A stretch of 64,000 nt of DNA. Source: Methanogenium sp. (GTDB taxonomy: Archaea; Halobacteriota; Methanomicrobia; Methanomicrobiales; Methanomicrobiaceae). Numbering within the stretch: position 1 is the stretch's first letter; the number at the start of each line of letters is the position of its first letter. The stretch covers positions 1-64,000 of the forward strand of contig JAUVCV010000005.1 of NCBI GenBank assembly GCA_030595665.1, read 5' to 3'. Both the position numbers and the translations under genes were made by a program. Positions 7,343 to 16,800 of this stretch are shown piece by piece. The notes under the pieces were generated by a model. That model did not search any database. It saw only the letters and a program-made list of their open reading frames with translations, and was not told where the DNA came from.

Positions 7343-9655
7343 ATGGATTCAATTACTCAAACAGCAGAAAGAATCTCCAGAACAATTGAAGAACGGGGGG
7401 GTAAGCCGGAAACAGAAAAGATCGAGGCCAAACTCCGCCTCCTCATCAACGAGTTTCTGGTCCCGGAAGAAGACGCCGAACGTCAGGTGACAAGTGAAGT
7501 AATGCGCGAACAGCAGATCACCGTACCACGTGAAGCGGAAGATAAAAAGCAAATATCCGAGCTTCAGCCGAATGACTGGGCCACTATTGAAGGAAAAGTT
7601 GTAATGGTTGCTCCCGGAGGCAACTCTTCAATCGCACAGCGGGGAATCATTGCAGATGAAAATGGGGCAGTAGAGTTTGTCATCTGGGAAAAAGCTCAGC
7701 TCACACCACTTGAAGAGAATGCATGGTACAGGATAGAGTCCTGTGTTGCGGATGAATACAAAGAAAAACTCAGCATCAAACTGCACTCCGGTACAAAGAT
7801 AATACCAGTACCGGGAATGAGCCGGATTGTCAGCCAAGAATGGCATTCGATTGCAGAGAAGATGGCTGCATCATCCGGAGACTCATCAGAACTGAGAACC
7901 ATTGCATCTCTAAAACCCGATGAATGGGTCACCATAGAAGGAAAGGTGACTATAGCATCAGAGGGGGGGAATCCTGCAATTTCCCAGCGAGGGATTATTG
8001 CAGATACAACAGATGCAATTGAATTTGTCATATGGACTAAAGCGCAACTTCCACCCCTGGAAGAAGGGAACTGGTACAGAATTGAGTCTGCTGTAGCGGA
8101 TAGCTATAAGGAAAAAATGAACCTGAAACTTCATTCAGGCACGAAAATAACTCCAATTTCAGATACAGACAAAACCATTTCATCAGCAGCAGATGAGATG
8201 GGAGCGACACTGAAAACCGGATCAGGTAATCTAGATGAAATCCGTGATATTTCATCATTAAAACCCGATGAATGGGTCACCATAGAAGGAAAGGTGACTA
8301 AAACATCAGAGGGAGGGAATCCCGCAATTTCCCAGCGGGGAATTATTGCAGATGCAACAAATGCCATTGAATTTGTCGTCTGGAGTAAAGCAGATCTCCC
8401 ACCCCTGGAAGAAGGGAACTGGTACAGGATTGAGTCTGCCGTAGCAGATAGCTATAAGGAAAAAATGAACCTGAAACTTCATTCAGGCACGAAAATAACT
8501 CCAATTTCAGATACAGACAAAACCATTTCATCAGCAGCAGATGAAATGGCCGCGACACTGAAAACCGGATCAAACAATACTGATGAAGTCAGCGAGATCG
8601 CATCCGCAAAGCCAGATGACTGGGTGACTGTGGAAGGAAAAATTGTCGCCCTTCAGCCTTCACCCAGCCCTTCAATTGCACAAAAAGGCATCATTGCAGA
8701 CGGGAGTGGTGCAATGGAATTTGTTGTCTGGGAAAAAGCCGGGGCAGAGACACTTGAAGAACACAAGTGGTACAGAATTGAGAGTGCAACCATCGATGAA
8801 TACCGGGGAGCTCCAAATATGAAAATCCACTCCGGTACAACAATCACGCCAGTTACCGAAGACCGCTCCTTAATGCCGGTTATCGTCCCCCTTGCAAACC
8901 TCACCCCTGGTGTTGCCTGTGTGCGGGTGAAAATGCTCACCAACTGGGAGGTGCGTTCAGACCACATGCTCCAGACAGGCCTTGTCGGCGATGAAACCGG
9001 CCGGATGAAATTTGTCATCTGGAAGAGCCGTGATGAGAGTGCAGATGAAACCGTCCTTGAAGAAGATAAGGTCTACAGCATCTATTATGCAGGTGTTGAC
9101 GAGTACAACGAACGATACTCCCTCGATCTTTCCGGAGCAACTATCCTTGAAGAAGAAGGTGAGGACATTGAAGTTGGAAGTGACGGACGCGATGAAACAA
9201 TCACTGGTGCTGTTGTGCAGATGAGCACAGGGTCCGGTCTAATTAAACGCTGCAGGGTGGAAGGATGCAATCGGGCACTATCCCGCCAGAACTTTTGCCC
9301 GGTTCACGAAATGCAGCAGGAATTCCGGTATGATCTTAGGATAACCGGTGTCGTCGATGATGGCATCACTGCAAAGAACATCATCATGCAACGGGACGCT
9401 GTTGAGAAAGTAACCGGCCTTACCCTTGAGAAAGCAATTGAAATTGCAGAAAATTCACCGCTCGGACCGGATGACGTTTATATGCAATTCCAGGACCGCC
9501 TAATGGGGAGATACATTACCTGCAATGGCCCGGATATTGACGGAACTCTCCTTGTCCGTGATGCTGAATCTGTTAACCTTGTTACCTATGACCAGGGAGA
9601 ACACGCGATGATAATAAACCGAGCTGAAGGACAAAAAGAAGGTGATCTCTTATGA
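7343..9655 (+). CDS. rpa: Replication protein A, multi-OB-fold single-stranded DNA-binding protein
   Basis: The 770-residue protein coats single-stranded DNA in replication and repair. It starts with a helical region (about 1-70), then OB folds beginning near residues 75, 191, 307 and 423 (each with a D-x-W-x-T-x-E-G-K entry strand), a more divergent one near 515, and a C-terminal OB fold after a zinc finger (C-x4-C and C-x2-H near residue 636). Four or so OB folds are usual for euryarchaeal RPA; here two are near-copies of each other. GGAGATG lies 5 bases before the ATG. The stop overlaps the next gene by ATGA, so RPA and its partner are made together. Confidence 0.9.
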   Translation: MDSITQTAERISRTIEERGGKPETEKIEAKLRLLINEFLVPEEDAERQVTSEVMREQQITVPREAEDKKQISELQPNDWATIEGKVVMVAPGGNSSIAQRGIIADENGAVEFVIWEKAQLTPLEENAWYRIESCVADEYKEKLSIKLHSGTKIIPVPGMSRIVSQEWHSIAEKMAASSGDSSELRTIASLKPDEWVTIEGKVTIASEGGNPAISQRGIIADTTDAIEFVIWTKAQLPPLEEGNWYRIESAVADSYKEKMNLKLHSGTKITPISDTDKTISSAADEMGATLKTGSGNLDEIRDISSLKPDEWVTIEGKVTKTSEGGNPAISQRGIIADATNAIEFVVWSKADLPPLEEGNWYRIESAVADSYKEKMNLKLHSGTKITPISDTDKTISSAADEMAATLKTGSNNTDEVSEIASAKPDDWVTVEGKIVALQPSPSPSIAQKGIIADGSGAMEFVVWEKAGAETLEEHKWYRIESATIDEYRGAPNMKIHSGTTITPVTEDRSLMPVIVPLANLTPGVACVRVKMLTNWEVRSDHMLQTGLVGDETGRMKFVIWKSRDESADETVLEEDKVYSIYYAGVDEYNERYSLDLSGATILEEEGEDIEVGSDGRDETITGAVVQMSTGSGLIKRCRVEGCNRALSRQNFCPVHEMQQEFRYDLRITGVVDDGITAKNIIMQRDAVEKVTGLTLEKAIEIAENSPLGPDDVYMQFQDRLMGRYITCNGPDIDGTLLVRDAESVNLVTYDQGEHAMIINRAEGQKEGDLL
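7913..8608 (+). repeat. Tandem 348-bp repeat inside rpa
   Basis: Two head-to-tail units of 348 bases (116 codons; residues 191-306 and 307-422) each encode one OB fold plus linker. They are nearly identical at DNA level, including a tract of about 95 bases without difference (from AGCTATAAGGAAAAAATGAA onward in both). Flanking OB folds are much more divergent, so the duplication is recent or kept uniform by gene conversion. Confidence 0.9.
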
Positions 9656-10230
9656 GCACACCAAAAGAGAGCCAACGCCGTTACATGCGTGAACCCGCCC
9701 GGAGAGCATTTGCAGCAGAAGTGCGGGAAGTCCGCCTCACCTTCAAAGACGGAGAAGACGAGAAGAGTCCGGTCTATGTCATGCTCCCCAGTGGGATACG
9801 CTGCAACCGCATCTTCTTCTGTGGCCAGATGATACGAAAAGAGCTGAAAGGAGAGGAAAATCCATTTTACTCCGTGCGGGTCCAGGATCCGACCGGGATA
9901 TTCTTTATCAATGCCGGCAGTTACCAGCCTGAAGCAAAGCAGCAGATATCGCGGATTGATGAGAGTGCATGGGTAGCAGTCGTTGGAAAAGCAGTGGCAC
10001 GTGACACCCCTGATGGTACAACCTTTGTCTCAGTCCGGGCGGAAGCTGTCGCGGAAATTGACGAGGATACCTACCGGAAATGGGTGGACGAAACAGCAGC
10101 CCAGACGCTTGACCGTGCTGATACCTTTGGTCAGACTGAAGACAGCAGAAAGGCACATGAGTTCTATGCAAATGACCCGGAAACCTACCGTCAGATGGCA
10201 CTCCATGCACTCCAGCAGATAACATTCTAG
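9652..10230 (+). CDS. RPA-associated OB-fold protein (COG3390 type)
   Basis: A 192-residue protein whose centre (about residues 40-130) reads as an OB fold (GIRCNRIFFCGQM, YSVRVQDPTGIFFINAG, AWVAVVGKAV). The gene sits directly after rpa with a 4-base overlap, the arrangement of the RPA-associated proteins of haloarchaea and methanogens, which form a complex with RPA. The C-terminal 60 residues are helical and charged. It is probably co-translated and stoichiometric with RPA. Confidence 0.8.
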   Translation: MSTPKESQRRYMREPARRAFAAEVREVRLTFKDGEDEKSPVYVMLPSGIRCNRIFFCGQMIRKELKGEENPFYSVRVQDPTGIFFINAGSYQPEAKQQISRIDESAWVAVVGKAVARDTPDGTTFVSVRAEAVAEIDEDTYRKWVDETAAQTLDRADTFGQTEDSRKAHEFYANDPETYRQMALHALQQITF

Positions 10231-10235
10231 AACCC

Positions 10236-10243
10236 TTTTTTTT
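10236..10243 (+). terminator. Poly-T terminator after the rpa operon
   Basis: A run of eight T begins 6 bases after the stop of the RPA-associated gene. T-runs without a strong hairpin are the normal archaeal terminator. Confidence 0.5.
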
Positions 10244-10524
10244 GTGCAACATATTGAATGATGAGTAACCTCTGTCGTGCATCTCATCTGAGAGGGGTCA
10301 ACTATACGCATCACCCGGTCTGCCAGCAGATCCTATACGTTCTCACCATACGTATTACTGCGACAGGGTTCCGGCATACCTGATATTCAGAGATGATAAT
10401 AAAAAAGAGACAGACAGCACAGAAAGCAATATCCGGGTGATATCACAGGAGAATCAATCGTTGAATATTTGTTATTGATGCATATCCCACAGATACGATT
10501 GGAGATCTATGAGAATATGCAGAT

Positions 10525-11157
10525 TCATTTTCCCGGTGAAACAGGCCCCTTCCATTCACCTTTCAGTTCGGGATAATCACGAAGGATCTTGCTCACTGTG
10601 CTCCGGGAAACACTGAATATACGACACACCTCACCAATGGTCTTTCCTGACCGCCGTGCCGCCAGGAGATCAGATATTCCCTTCTCATCCAGAGCTTTTG
10701 GACGTCCGGGCCGCCGGCTGGAAACACCAACGCTTTTTTTCCCTCGTTTCCCCTTTGAATGCTGGACTGAAAACTGATCCAGATAATGGTAAAAAGCAAT
10801 TACCGCTTCCCGCCGTTCATCAGTATCATACCCACCGGAGATAAAATCTCCCTGGGCCCAGTAGGGAATATACCCGGCCTTCAGGACCATCGAGAGGTCA
10901 GTGATGAATGTATCAGGGATTTTTAGTGTGACATCCAGATTATGGAATATAATATTGGAAATACCTTTATCTTCACAGTAATTCAGCATTTCAATAAATT
11001 CAGGACGATTTGAGGCAGGAATCGCAGGAGATTGATTATCATGAAAAATCCGGTCAATATCAAACCGATATTTACAAAAATGTTCAATCTCTATCTTTTG
11101 TGTCTCAAAATCAGCAGTTTTACGGCTGTTAAGATATATCACTGACTGTTGTTTCAT
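10525..11157 (-). CDS. Serine-recombinase-like DNA-binding protein lacking the catalytic residues
   Basis: Residues 1-125 can be aligned to the resolvase N-terminal domain (VIYLNSRKTADFETQ at the start, IFHDNQ, IIFHNLD). However the residues matching the nucleophile Ser10 and Arg8, Arg68 and Arg71 of gamma-delta resolvase are R12, N10, V and K, so it should not cut DNA. A basic linker (KGKRGKK, RRPGRPK) leads to a Hin-type helix-turn-helix (about 160-200: KTIGEVCRIFSVSRSTVSKIL). It is likely a regulator derived from a recombinase. It stands alone, with 294 bases of non-coding DNA on the downstream side where no other gene is seen. Confidence 0.65.
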   Translation of the reverse strand: MKQQSVIYLNSRKTADFETQKIEIEHFCKYRFDIDRIFHDNQSPAIPASNRPEFIEMLNYCEDKGISNIIFHNLDVTLKIPDTFITDLSMVLKAGYIPYWAQGDFISGGYDTDERREAVIAFYHYLDQFSVQHSKGKRGKKSVGVSSRRPGRPKALDEKGISDLLAARRSGKTIGEVCRIFSVSRSTVSKILRDYPELKGEWKGPVSPGK

Positions 11158-11232
11158 GACATCACATCAAAGGCTGGATATGATATATTCTTCGACAACC
11201 ATATAAATAAATTTGGTTACATTAAACTGACA

Positions 11233-12354
11233 TCATTTCCCTGCGACGATGTGTCCGCACCACCGTCGGATATGTGTGCTGTATTTGCCGGAAAATGAAC
11301 CAACACACGACGTTATAACAACCATTGCAGCAACGACCGGAACAACGGCAGGGGACCCATATAACATTGCCAGGAGGATCGAAAATTCTCCACGGGATGC
11401 CGTGTCCGCCCATATATCTATTCCAGAGTAAATCCTTCCATGAATGACTTTCCCTATTACCAGACCTGAAATTAATTTGGTTATAATTGCAAGAACAATC
11501 ACAGACGTGACAATGACAAAAGAGGGTACACCGGAAAAACTGACCGATATTCCGAAAAATACAAAAAATATGACCAGAAACACCTCCCTGAACGGACGAG
11601 CAACCACTTCGGCACGGTCAGCTGCTGCAAGAGAGATAGCAGAACCAAGAATAATAACAAACAGACTGTCAGGGACACCCGTTACTTCTGATACCGCGAC
11701 TGCCAGTACTACAGCCAAAAATACAGCAAGTATCGGAAGTTCATCCTCTCGTGCAAAGAACTGCCGGAGGCGCCCCCGGAATTTCCACACACAGGTAAAG
11801 GCTGCTGCCGCAACACAAATGATTATTCCAATAATGCGGAACGGTGATACATCCTGTGCCGTAAACAGGATCAACAGTGCTACCAGCATAATATCTTCAA
11901 AGACCATCAGCCAGATCACAGTATCAGATTCACGAAACCCAAGTTTCCGGTTGTCAATCAACGATGAGAGCGCGATAGCTGAACTTGAGATATAAAATGC
12001 TCCGGCAAGCACCACTGCATCATAGAAGGGCAGTCCGATAAGGAACGCCACCGCAAACCCGGCAGTAAAGTTGATGACGAGATCAATGAGTCCTGCTGTG
12101 AGAAAAGAACCACGCCTCTTTGCCACTTCACCCGGATGAAGATGAAGGCCCATTGTAAAGAGAAGAAACAAAAGGCCCATATGGGCAATCCATTCTGAAA
12201 TTTCAGACGTCCCTACAATGCCAAGGCCCGCAGTCCCCAGAAGCAGGCCGGTTATAATATAGAATGGAATTGGAGGGAGGGCATACCGACGGCAGATGAG
12301 TGCCACTACTACACATACTGCCAGCGCAATGGCAATTCCTTCCATTCCGTCCAT
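11233..12354 (-). CDS. CPA2-family K+(Na+)/H+ antiporter membrane subunit, KhtU-like
   Basis: The 373-residue protein is strongly hydrophobic with about 11-12 membrane segments, and has the CPA2 hallmarks GLLLGTAGLG near residue 40 and AGAFYISSSAIALSSL near residue 145. Such proteins exchange K+ or Na+ for H+ across the cytoplasmic membrane. The gene lies 5 bases behind a KhtT-like regulatory protein, and the pair matches the bacterial KhtTU system. The TrkA-N domain of KefB is absent. Ion specificity is not readable. Confidence 0.85.
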   Translation of the reverse strand: MDGMEGIAIALAVCVVVALICRRYALPPIPFYIITGLLLGTAGLGIVGTSEISEWIAHMGLLFLLFTMGLHLHPGEVAKRRGSFLTAGLIDLVINFTAGFAVAFLIGLPFYDAVVLAGAFYISSSAIALSSLIDNRKLGFRESDTVIWLMVFEDIMLVALLILFTAQDVSPFRIIGIIICVAAAAFTCVWKFRGRLRQFFAREDELPILAVFLAVVLAVAVSEVTGVPDSLFVIILGSAISLAAADRAEVVARPFREVFLVIFFVFFGISVSFSGVPSFVIVTSVIVLAIITKLISGLVIGKVIHGRIYSGIDIWADTASRGEFSILLAMLYGSPAVVPVVAAMVVITSCVGSFSGKYSTHIRRWCGHIVAGK

Positions 12355-12359
12355 TCCTT

Positions 12360-12842
12360 TTACTCCATGAACTCCTGCTCAAATACCCGGATCTGATCAG
12401 ATTCACCAATAACAACAACGGCATCACCTGACATAAACCTAAAATCAGGGCGTGGGTTCACGGTATTCTTCCCATCCCGTGAAACTGCAAGAATCGTCAC
12501 TCCGGTACGGGAACGGATATCAAGATCAGTTATTGATTTTCCGGAGAGTTGATCACGGATGATATAGGTGTGCACCACAATCCTGAGGTCTGCAAGAGCA
12601 GAGAATGCAATCTCAACTCCTTCCTCCTCTGCCTCCATAATGGCACCAGTGAGAACATTGCCCAGCCTTCGTGACTCCATCGGATTCAGATCTGCTGCAT
12701 AACAGTCCGGACATTGTGCCGGCTGAGTATACAACTGGACTCTGCCGTTTGGCATAAAGATGACAGAAATAATATCTCCGCTCTCTGTCTCCAGTTCATA
12801 CTTCGTCCCGATGCCGGGAAGCACCTGGTGAAAGAACCCCAT
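12360..12842 (-). CDS. KhtT-like regulatory subunit with TrkA-C (RCK-C) domain
   Basis: The 160-residue protein has an N-terminal domain seen in COG0490 proteins (GIGTKYELETESGD) and a C-terminal TrkA-C domain (about residues 85-158: SGKSITDLDIRSRTGVTILAV, then GDAVVVIGESDQI). In the KhtTU system this soluble protein gates the antiporter and senses nucleotides and pH. It is the first gene of a two-gene operon with the antiporter. A CPDC pair near residue 44 is an extra feature. Confidence 0.85.
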   Translation of the reverse strand: MGFFHQVLPGIGTKYELETESGDIISVIFMPNGRVQLYTQPAQCPDCYAADLNPMESRRLGNVLTGAIMEAEEEGVEIAFSALADLRIVVHTYIIRDQLSGKSITDLDIRSRTGVTILAVSRDGKNTVNPRPDFRFMSGDAVVVIGESDQIRVFEQEFME

Positions 12843-12943
12843 ACCTCAGGATATGGGACGAGAGCATTAATGTATACCGGTAAAGAAGTACTCAAAGGAA
12901 AAGCCGGGGCGTTTCGTGCACAATGCACCGGAGGAAAATATCA

Positions 12944-13666
12944 ATGAAACCACCAGCCGGAAAAAGACTGAAGACAGCAGATATCGCAGAGATTACGGGC
13001 CTCCCTGAAGAACAGGTCCGTGATATTTCCAGAAAGCACAGCAACCAGATTCCTTCACAGAAAGTGGGCCGGATTCAGGTATATGACGAAAAGGCAGCCG
13101 GGATATTCACTGCAATTGCACATGAAGACTGTAAAGACAGGACATCAACTCCACAAGACAATGAAGAGAGAGTCCAAACATCAGTGAAGAAGGAGGAGAA
13201 GGAGGAGAAGGAGGAGAAGGAGGAAAAGGGAAAAAACAGTGCCACATCCCGACTTAGCACTATTTCAAAAAAGCACGATGAAGAAGAGAAAGCAGTGAAG
13301 GCCACAGCCGGGGGGAGAGGTTCTTTACCTTCAGGCCGTGTACCGACTCAGCTCATCAATACCGTTGCGATGCAGGGACAGCAGTTCTCCCGGTTTGCAG
13401 ACAGGCTCACTGCGGTTGAAGGTGCAGCAACTGCTGATCGGGAAGCATTCAAAGAACAGATTGAACGACTCGAACGTCAGGTTGCTGCACTCCAGGAACA
13501 GATGGAAGCAGTGGACTCCTGGATACACTACGTTGACCAGAGACTGGATGCAGGAGATGCACAGACAAAAAAACTTGCCAAAGAGACGCATACATGGACG
13601 GAATATGTCAGACATGAGCTTACATACCTCAGGTTGTCATGGTGGAAACGAAGACAGCTAAAATAA
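12944..13666 (+). CDS. HTH protein with Lys/Glu repeat and coiled coil
   Basis: The 240-residue protein begins with a MerR-type HTH region (KTADIAEITGLPEEQVRDISRKH, about residues 8-45). A highly charged stretch of EEK repeats follows (about 85-105), then a coiled coil (about 150-205: LTAVEGAATADREAFKEQIERLERQ) and a basic tail ending WWKRRQLK. I start at ATG 12944 because GGAGGA lies 8 bases upstream; the earlier ATG at 12923 has none. I do not recognise a named family. The design suggests a DNA-binding protein that oligomerises through its coiled coil. Confidence 0.6.
   Translation: MKPPAGKRLKTADIAEITGLPEEQVRDISRKHSNQIPSQKVGRIQVYDEKAAGIFTAIAHEDCKDRTSTPQDNEERVQTSVKKEEKEEKEEKEEKGKNSATSRLSTISKKHDEEEKAVKATAGGRGSLPSGRVPTQLINTVAMQGQQFSRFADRLTAVEGAATADREAFKEQIERLERQVAALQEQMEAVDSWIHYVDQRLDAGDAQTKKLAKETHTWTEYVRHELTYLRLSWWKRRQLK
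13191..13230 (+). repeat. GGAGAA/GGAGGA microsatellite coding for Lys-Glu repeats
   Basis: Tandem 9-base units (AAGGAGGAG phase) encode KEEKEEKEEKEEK. Slippage here would change the linker length in 3-residue steps without breaking the frame. Confidence 0.7.
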
Positions 13667-13809
13667 TAGGTTCAATGACGAAAGGCCAGGACACAATATG
13701 AGAACGAACCGGACGATCGAATGACCAGTTATTATACCCGGAAACAGATGACAGGCAACATTCGGTGAATCGAACATTCAACATTCCGTGGAAAAAAAGA
13801 AAATTAAGA

Positions 13810-16800
13810 TTATTTCTTCTTCATTGCCGCATATCCGGCAATTCCAAAGACTGCACAGATAAGTGCAAGTGTTGTGAAGATGCTGCCTGATGCAGGAGTT
13901 TCTTCTACAGGTGCACTACTTCCTGTTGTAGTGGGTGCAGGTGTAATCTCTGTGCCCGTTTCTGCTGCACTGACTGCAACAAGACCATAGCCATCATAGA
14001 GCACAGGCGATTCCGCAATGAATACGCCCTCACTTGAGCCTGTCGTCGGAAGCAGGACTGCTGTCCCGTCAGGCTGGTAGCCGGCAACCATCACATTACC
14101 AGCACCACCACTGCTCTTAACCCAGAGTGAAGGCGCCGTGAGTGTCACGGTTACACTGTCTGCTGCCACAGGAGTTGAAAAGGAGAGTGGCATGATAAAC
14201 GCCACGTCACCTGCAATCTTTCCGGTAGACATTGCTGCCTTTTTCAGACCGTTTTCGACCGATGTAGGCACGTCTCCCTTAAGGGAGATGTGCAACTCGT
14301 TATCTGCGGAGGGCATAACAAGGAAGTCAAGCGTGATGCCACCCGTGACACCACCAATACCATTGAGCGTGGCAGTCATGGGATTCGCCACAAAGAATAC
14401 ACGGGTGACTTCACCGGAGATGAGATTGCCATCCTCGGAAATACCGGTGGCCTCAATGTGAAGTGTTCCGTTTGGCATGCGGATCTGCAATTCCTTACCG
14501 ACAATAACAACAGATGCATCATTTGCCTCTGCAACACGGCGGTCGATTGCGACCGCCTTTGTTCCGTCAGCAGTGCTGAACGTCACAGCTGAAGAGACAA
14601 TGGTATATGATTCAGCGGTTTTGACAGGTTTTGTGATGACAGGAGTTGGTGTAGGTGTCCACCCGGAATCGTCACTGTCGCCGCCACCGGAAACAGGTGT
14701 GAAAACTGCTGCCATTCCAAAGAGGGAAAGTCCGTTTGGTGAGAATGCAACAAATATCATCAGACCTTCTGCATCATAGCCGCTGAAGGTCGTTTCCAGC
14801 ACTTCTGTGACGCCCTCTTCTCCGTGGCGGATGATCTGAATTGCATTCACACCACCATGTGCAGTGACCCATTCAGGTGTCACTGCCATTCTGATGGTTG
14901 CATTGGTGATGTCATCACCGTTCGTGATGCCGGATTTCTGGATGTTCAGCGTGTATGCCACATCTGTGATGCCTTTGCCTTCTTCTGATACAGCAAGCTG
15001 GAAGTATGAAAGCATCTCAGATGAGGGATCCTTTGAAATCATTGATGTAATGGTTGCATTATCACCTGGCATGCCAGTCAGATTAACAAGGAATCCTGCA
15101 GTGACATTTCCAACTTCAGGAACAGTGCCTGATACAGGAACGCCTGTTGCAATCACACCGGTAACACTACCGGTTGCTGCAGTTGCATTCTCTGTAACTC
15201 CGTTTGTCCTAATGAGCATGCTCTCCCAGCCATTGCCGGCAGGGAATAGTGCGATGTTGGAACCGTCAACATCTACATTGTCACCGGTAAGGTCGACACA
15301 GACAGTATCGCCGTCAGATTCTACACAGGGAGGAACACCATCACATTCTTCCTCTGAAATTGGCAGGCTACCAATCGGGAAGGTCAGGTCAAGTGCGACT
15401 GTTTGTGCACCGGTGAACGTTGGGTGTTCGAGTGCTTCTACGCCGTCCACGATGAAGGTGATTGGTTCACCAACGAGGTCCCAGGTGCCGGTAACGGCAA
15501 AGGTAGCGCCTTCGGTTGCGTATATATTCATGTCAGCCATGACACTCTCTCCTGCTGCAATGCCGCCAATAAACGCCTGAACAGGTGCTCCGGCTGCGAT
15601 GTCGCCCCAGTCGGCGGTCACGCTACCGGAATACTCATCCGGCAGATACGGGATGTCAAGGATGATCTTCACGATGTTTCGTACACCCTTCACACCGTCA
15701 TATTTAGCGGTGACGTTTGTTCCGACAAGGCGCAGCGGCCAGCCGGTATCATCCTCGGGCCGCATCAACTGGCCATCAAGTGTGTTTGCAATGATGTAGT
15801 TGTTGTTTCTGATTGTATCGCGACTGTCAATAACCGTTTCATAGCCATCTTCAGCGATGATATGGATATCATAGCCCTGTTCAGCGAGCGTCTGGTTGTA
15901 TGACTTACCAACGTGTGAGTTTGCATCGTCCACAAATCCGCAGATTAGCCAGAGCGGCATACCTTCCCATTCTCTGTCTTTGGTGTCTGTGTAGGTCGCC
16001 TTGTGGTTGCCGGCCATGGTGCATGCCATTGCAGACTCATAGAATCCCTTGGAGAAAGTGGCCGGAATGGCACCGACAATGCTCAGATTCCAGGCAGGAG
16101 CTGCATAGCTGGTGAGTTCAATCCTGGTCACCATCTTTGCGGAAAGGCCCGCACAGGAGGGGAGACCGGAGTTGTAGTGCCAGTATTCAGATGGAATACC
16201 TTCATGCATATCCCACTGACCAAAGATTGCGTCATCGGTTGCAAAGAAGATGCGGAATCCGTCACCATAGTCTGGCATCGCACCGCCCCAACCTTCACTG
16301 TACCATGCAAGGACCGGTTCACCGACACAGTCTGCCGGTTCACAGATCACACTGTATGGGAATTTGTTTATCCAGCCATCTGTTGCAATGAATGCAACCT
16401 CTGTTCCGGGGTCCACTCCTCCTGCAAGGTCACAAAGCTCACGAATGGAGGTGCCTTTCATCTTTTCGGTGATCTTGAATCCACTGGGATATGTTTCGTT
16501 CATATCCCAGGGGTCGTCCCCAAAGCAGAGCCCTTCAAAATTATATTCGGTAACACCATCGCCATAGACCAGCAGGTTGTCTGCCATCCAGTCCCAGGTG
16601 ACAGTCACATTCTCAAGCTCGGTGACACCGTCATCGGCGTACTTCACGATGGTCAGTGGTGTTGAGGTTTCCAATTTACAGAAGTCGGTCAGTTCAATCT
16701 TCGCGAGATTGCCGACGCCATAACTTGCCTCCGGCAGGGCGGGGCCAACCAGACGCAGCGGGAAACTCTCATCAAGGGCTGAACCATTCAGGGTGTTTGC

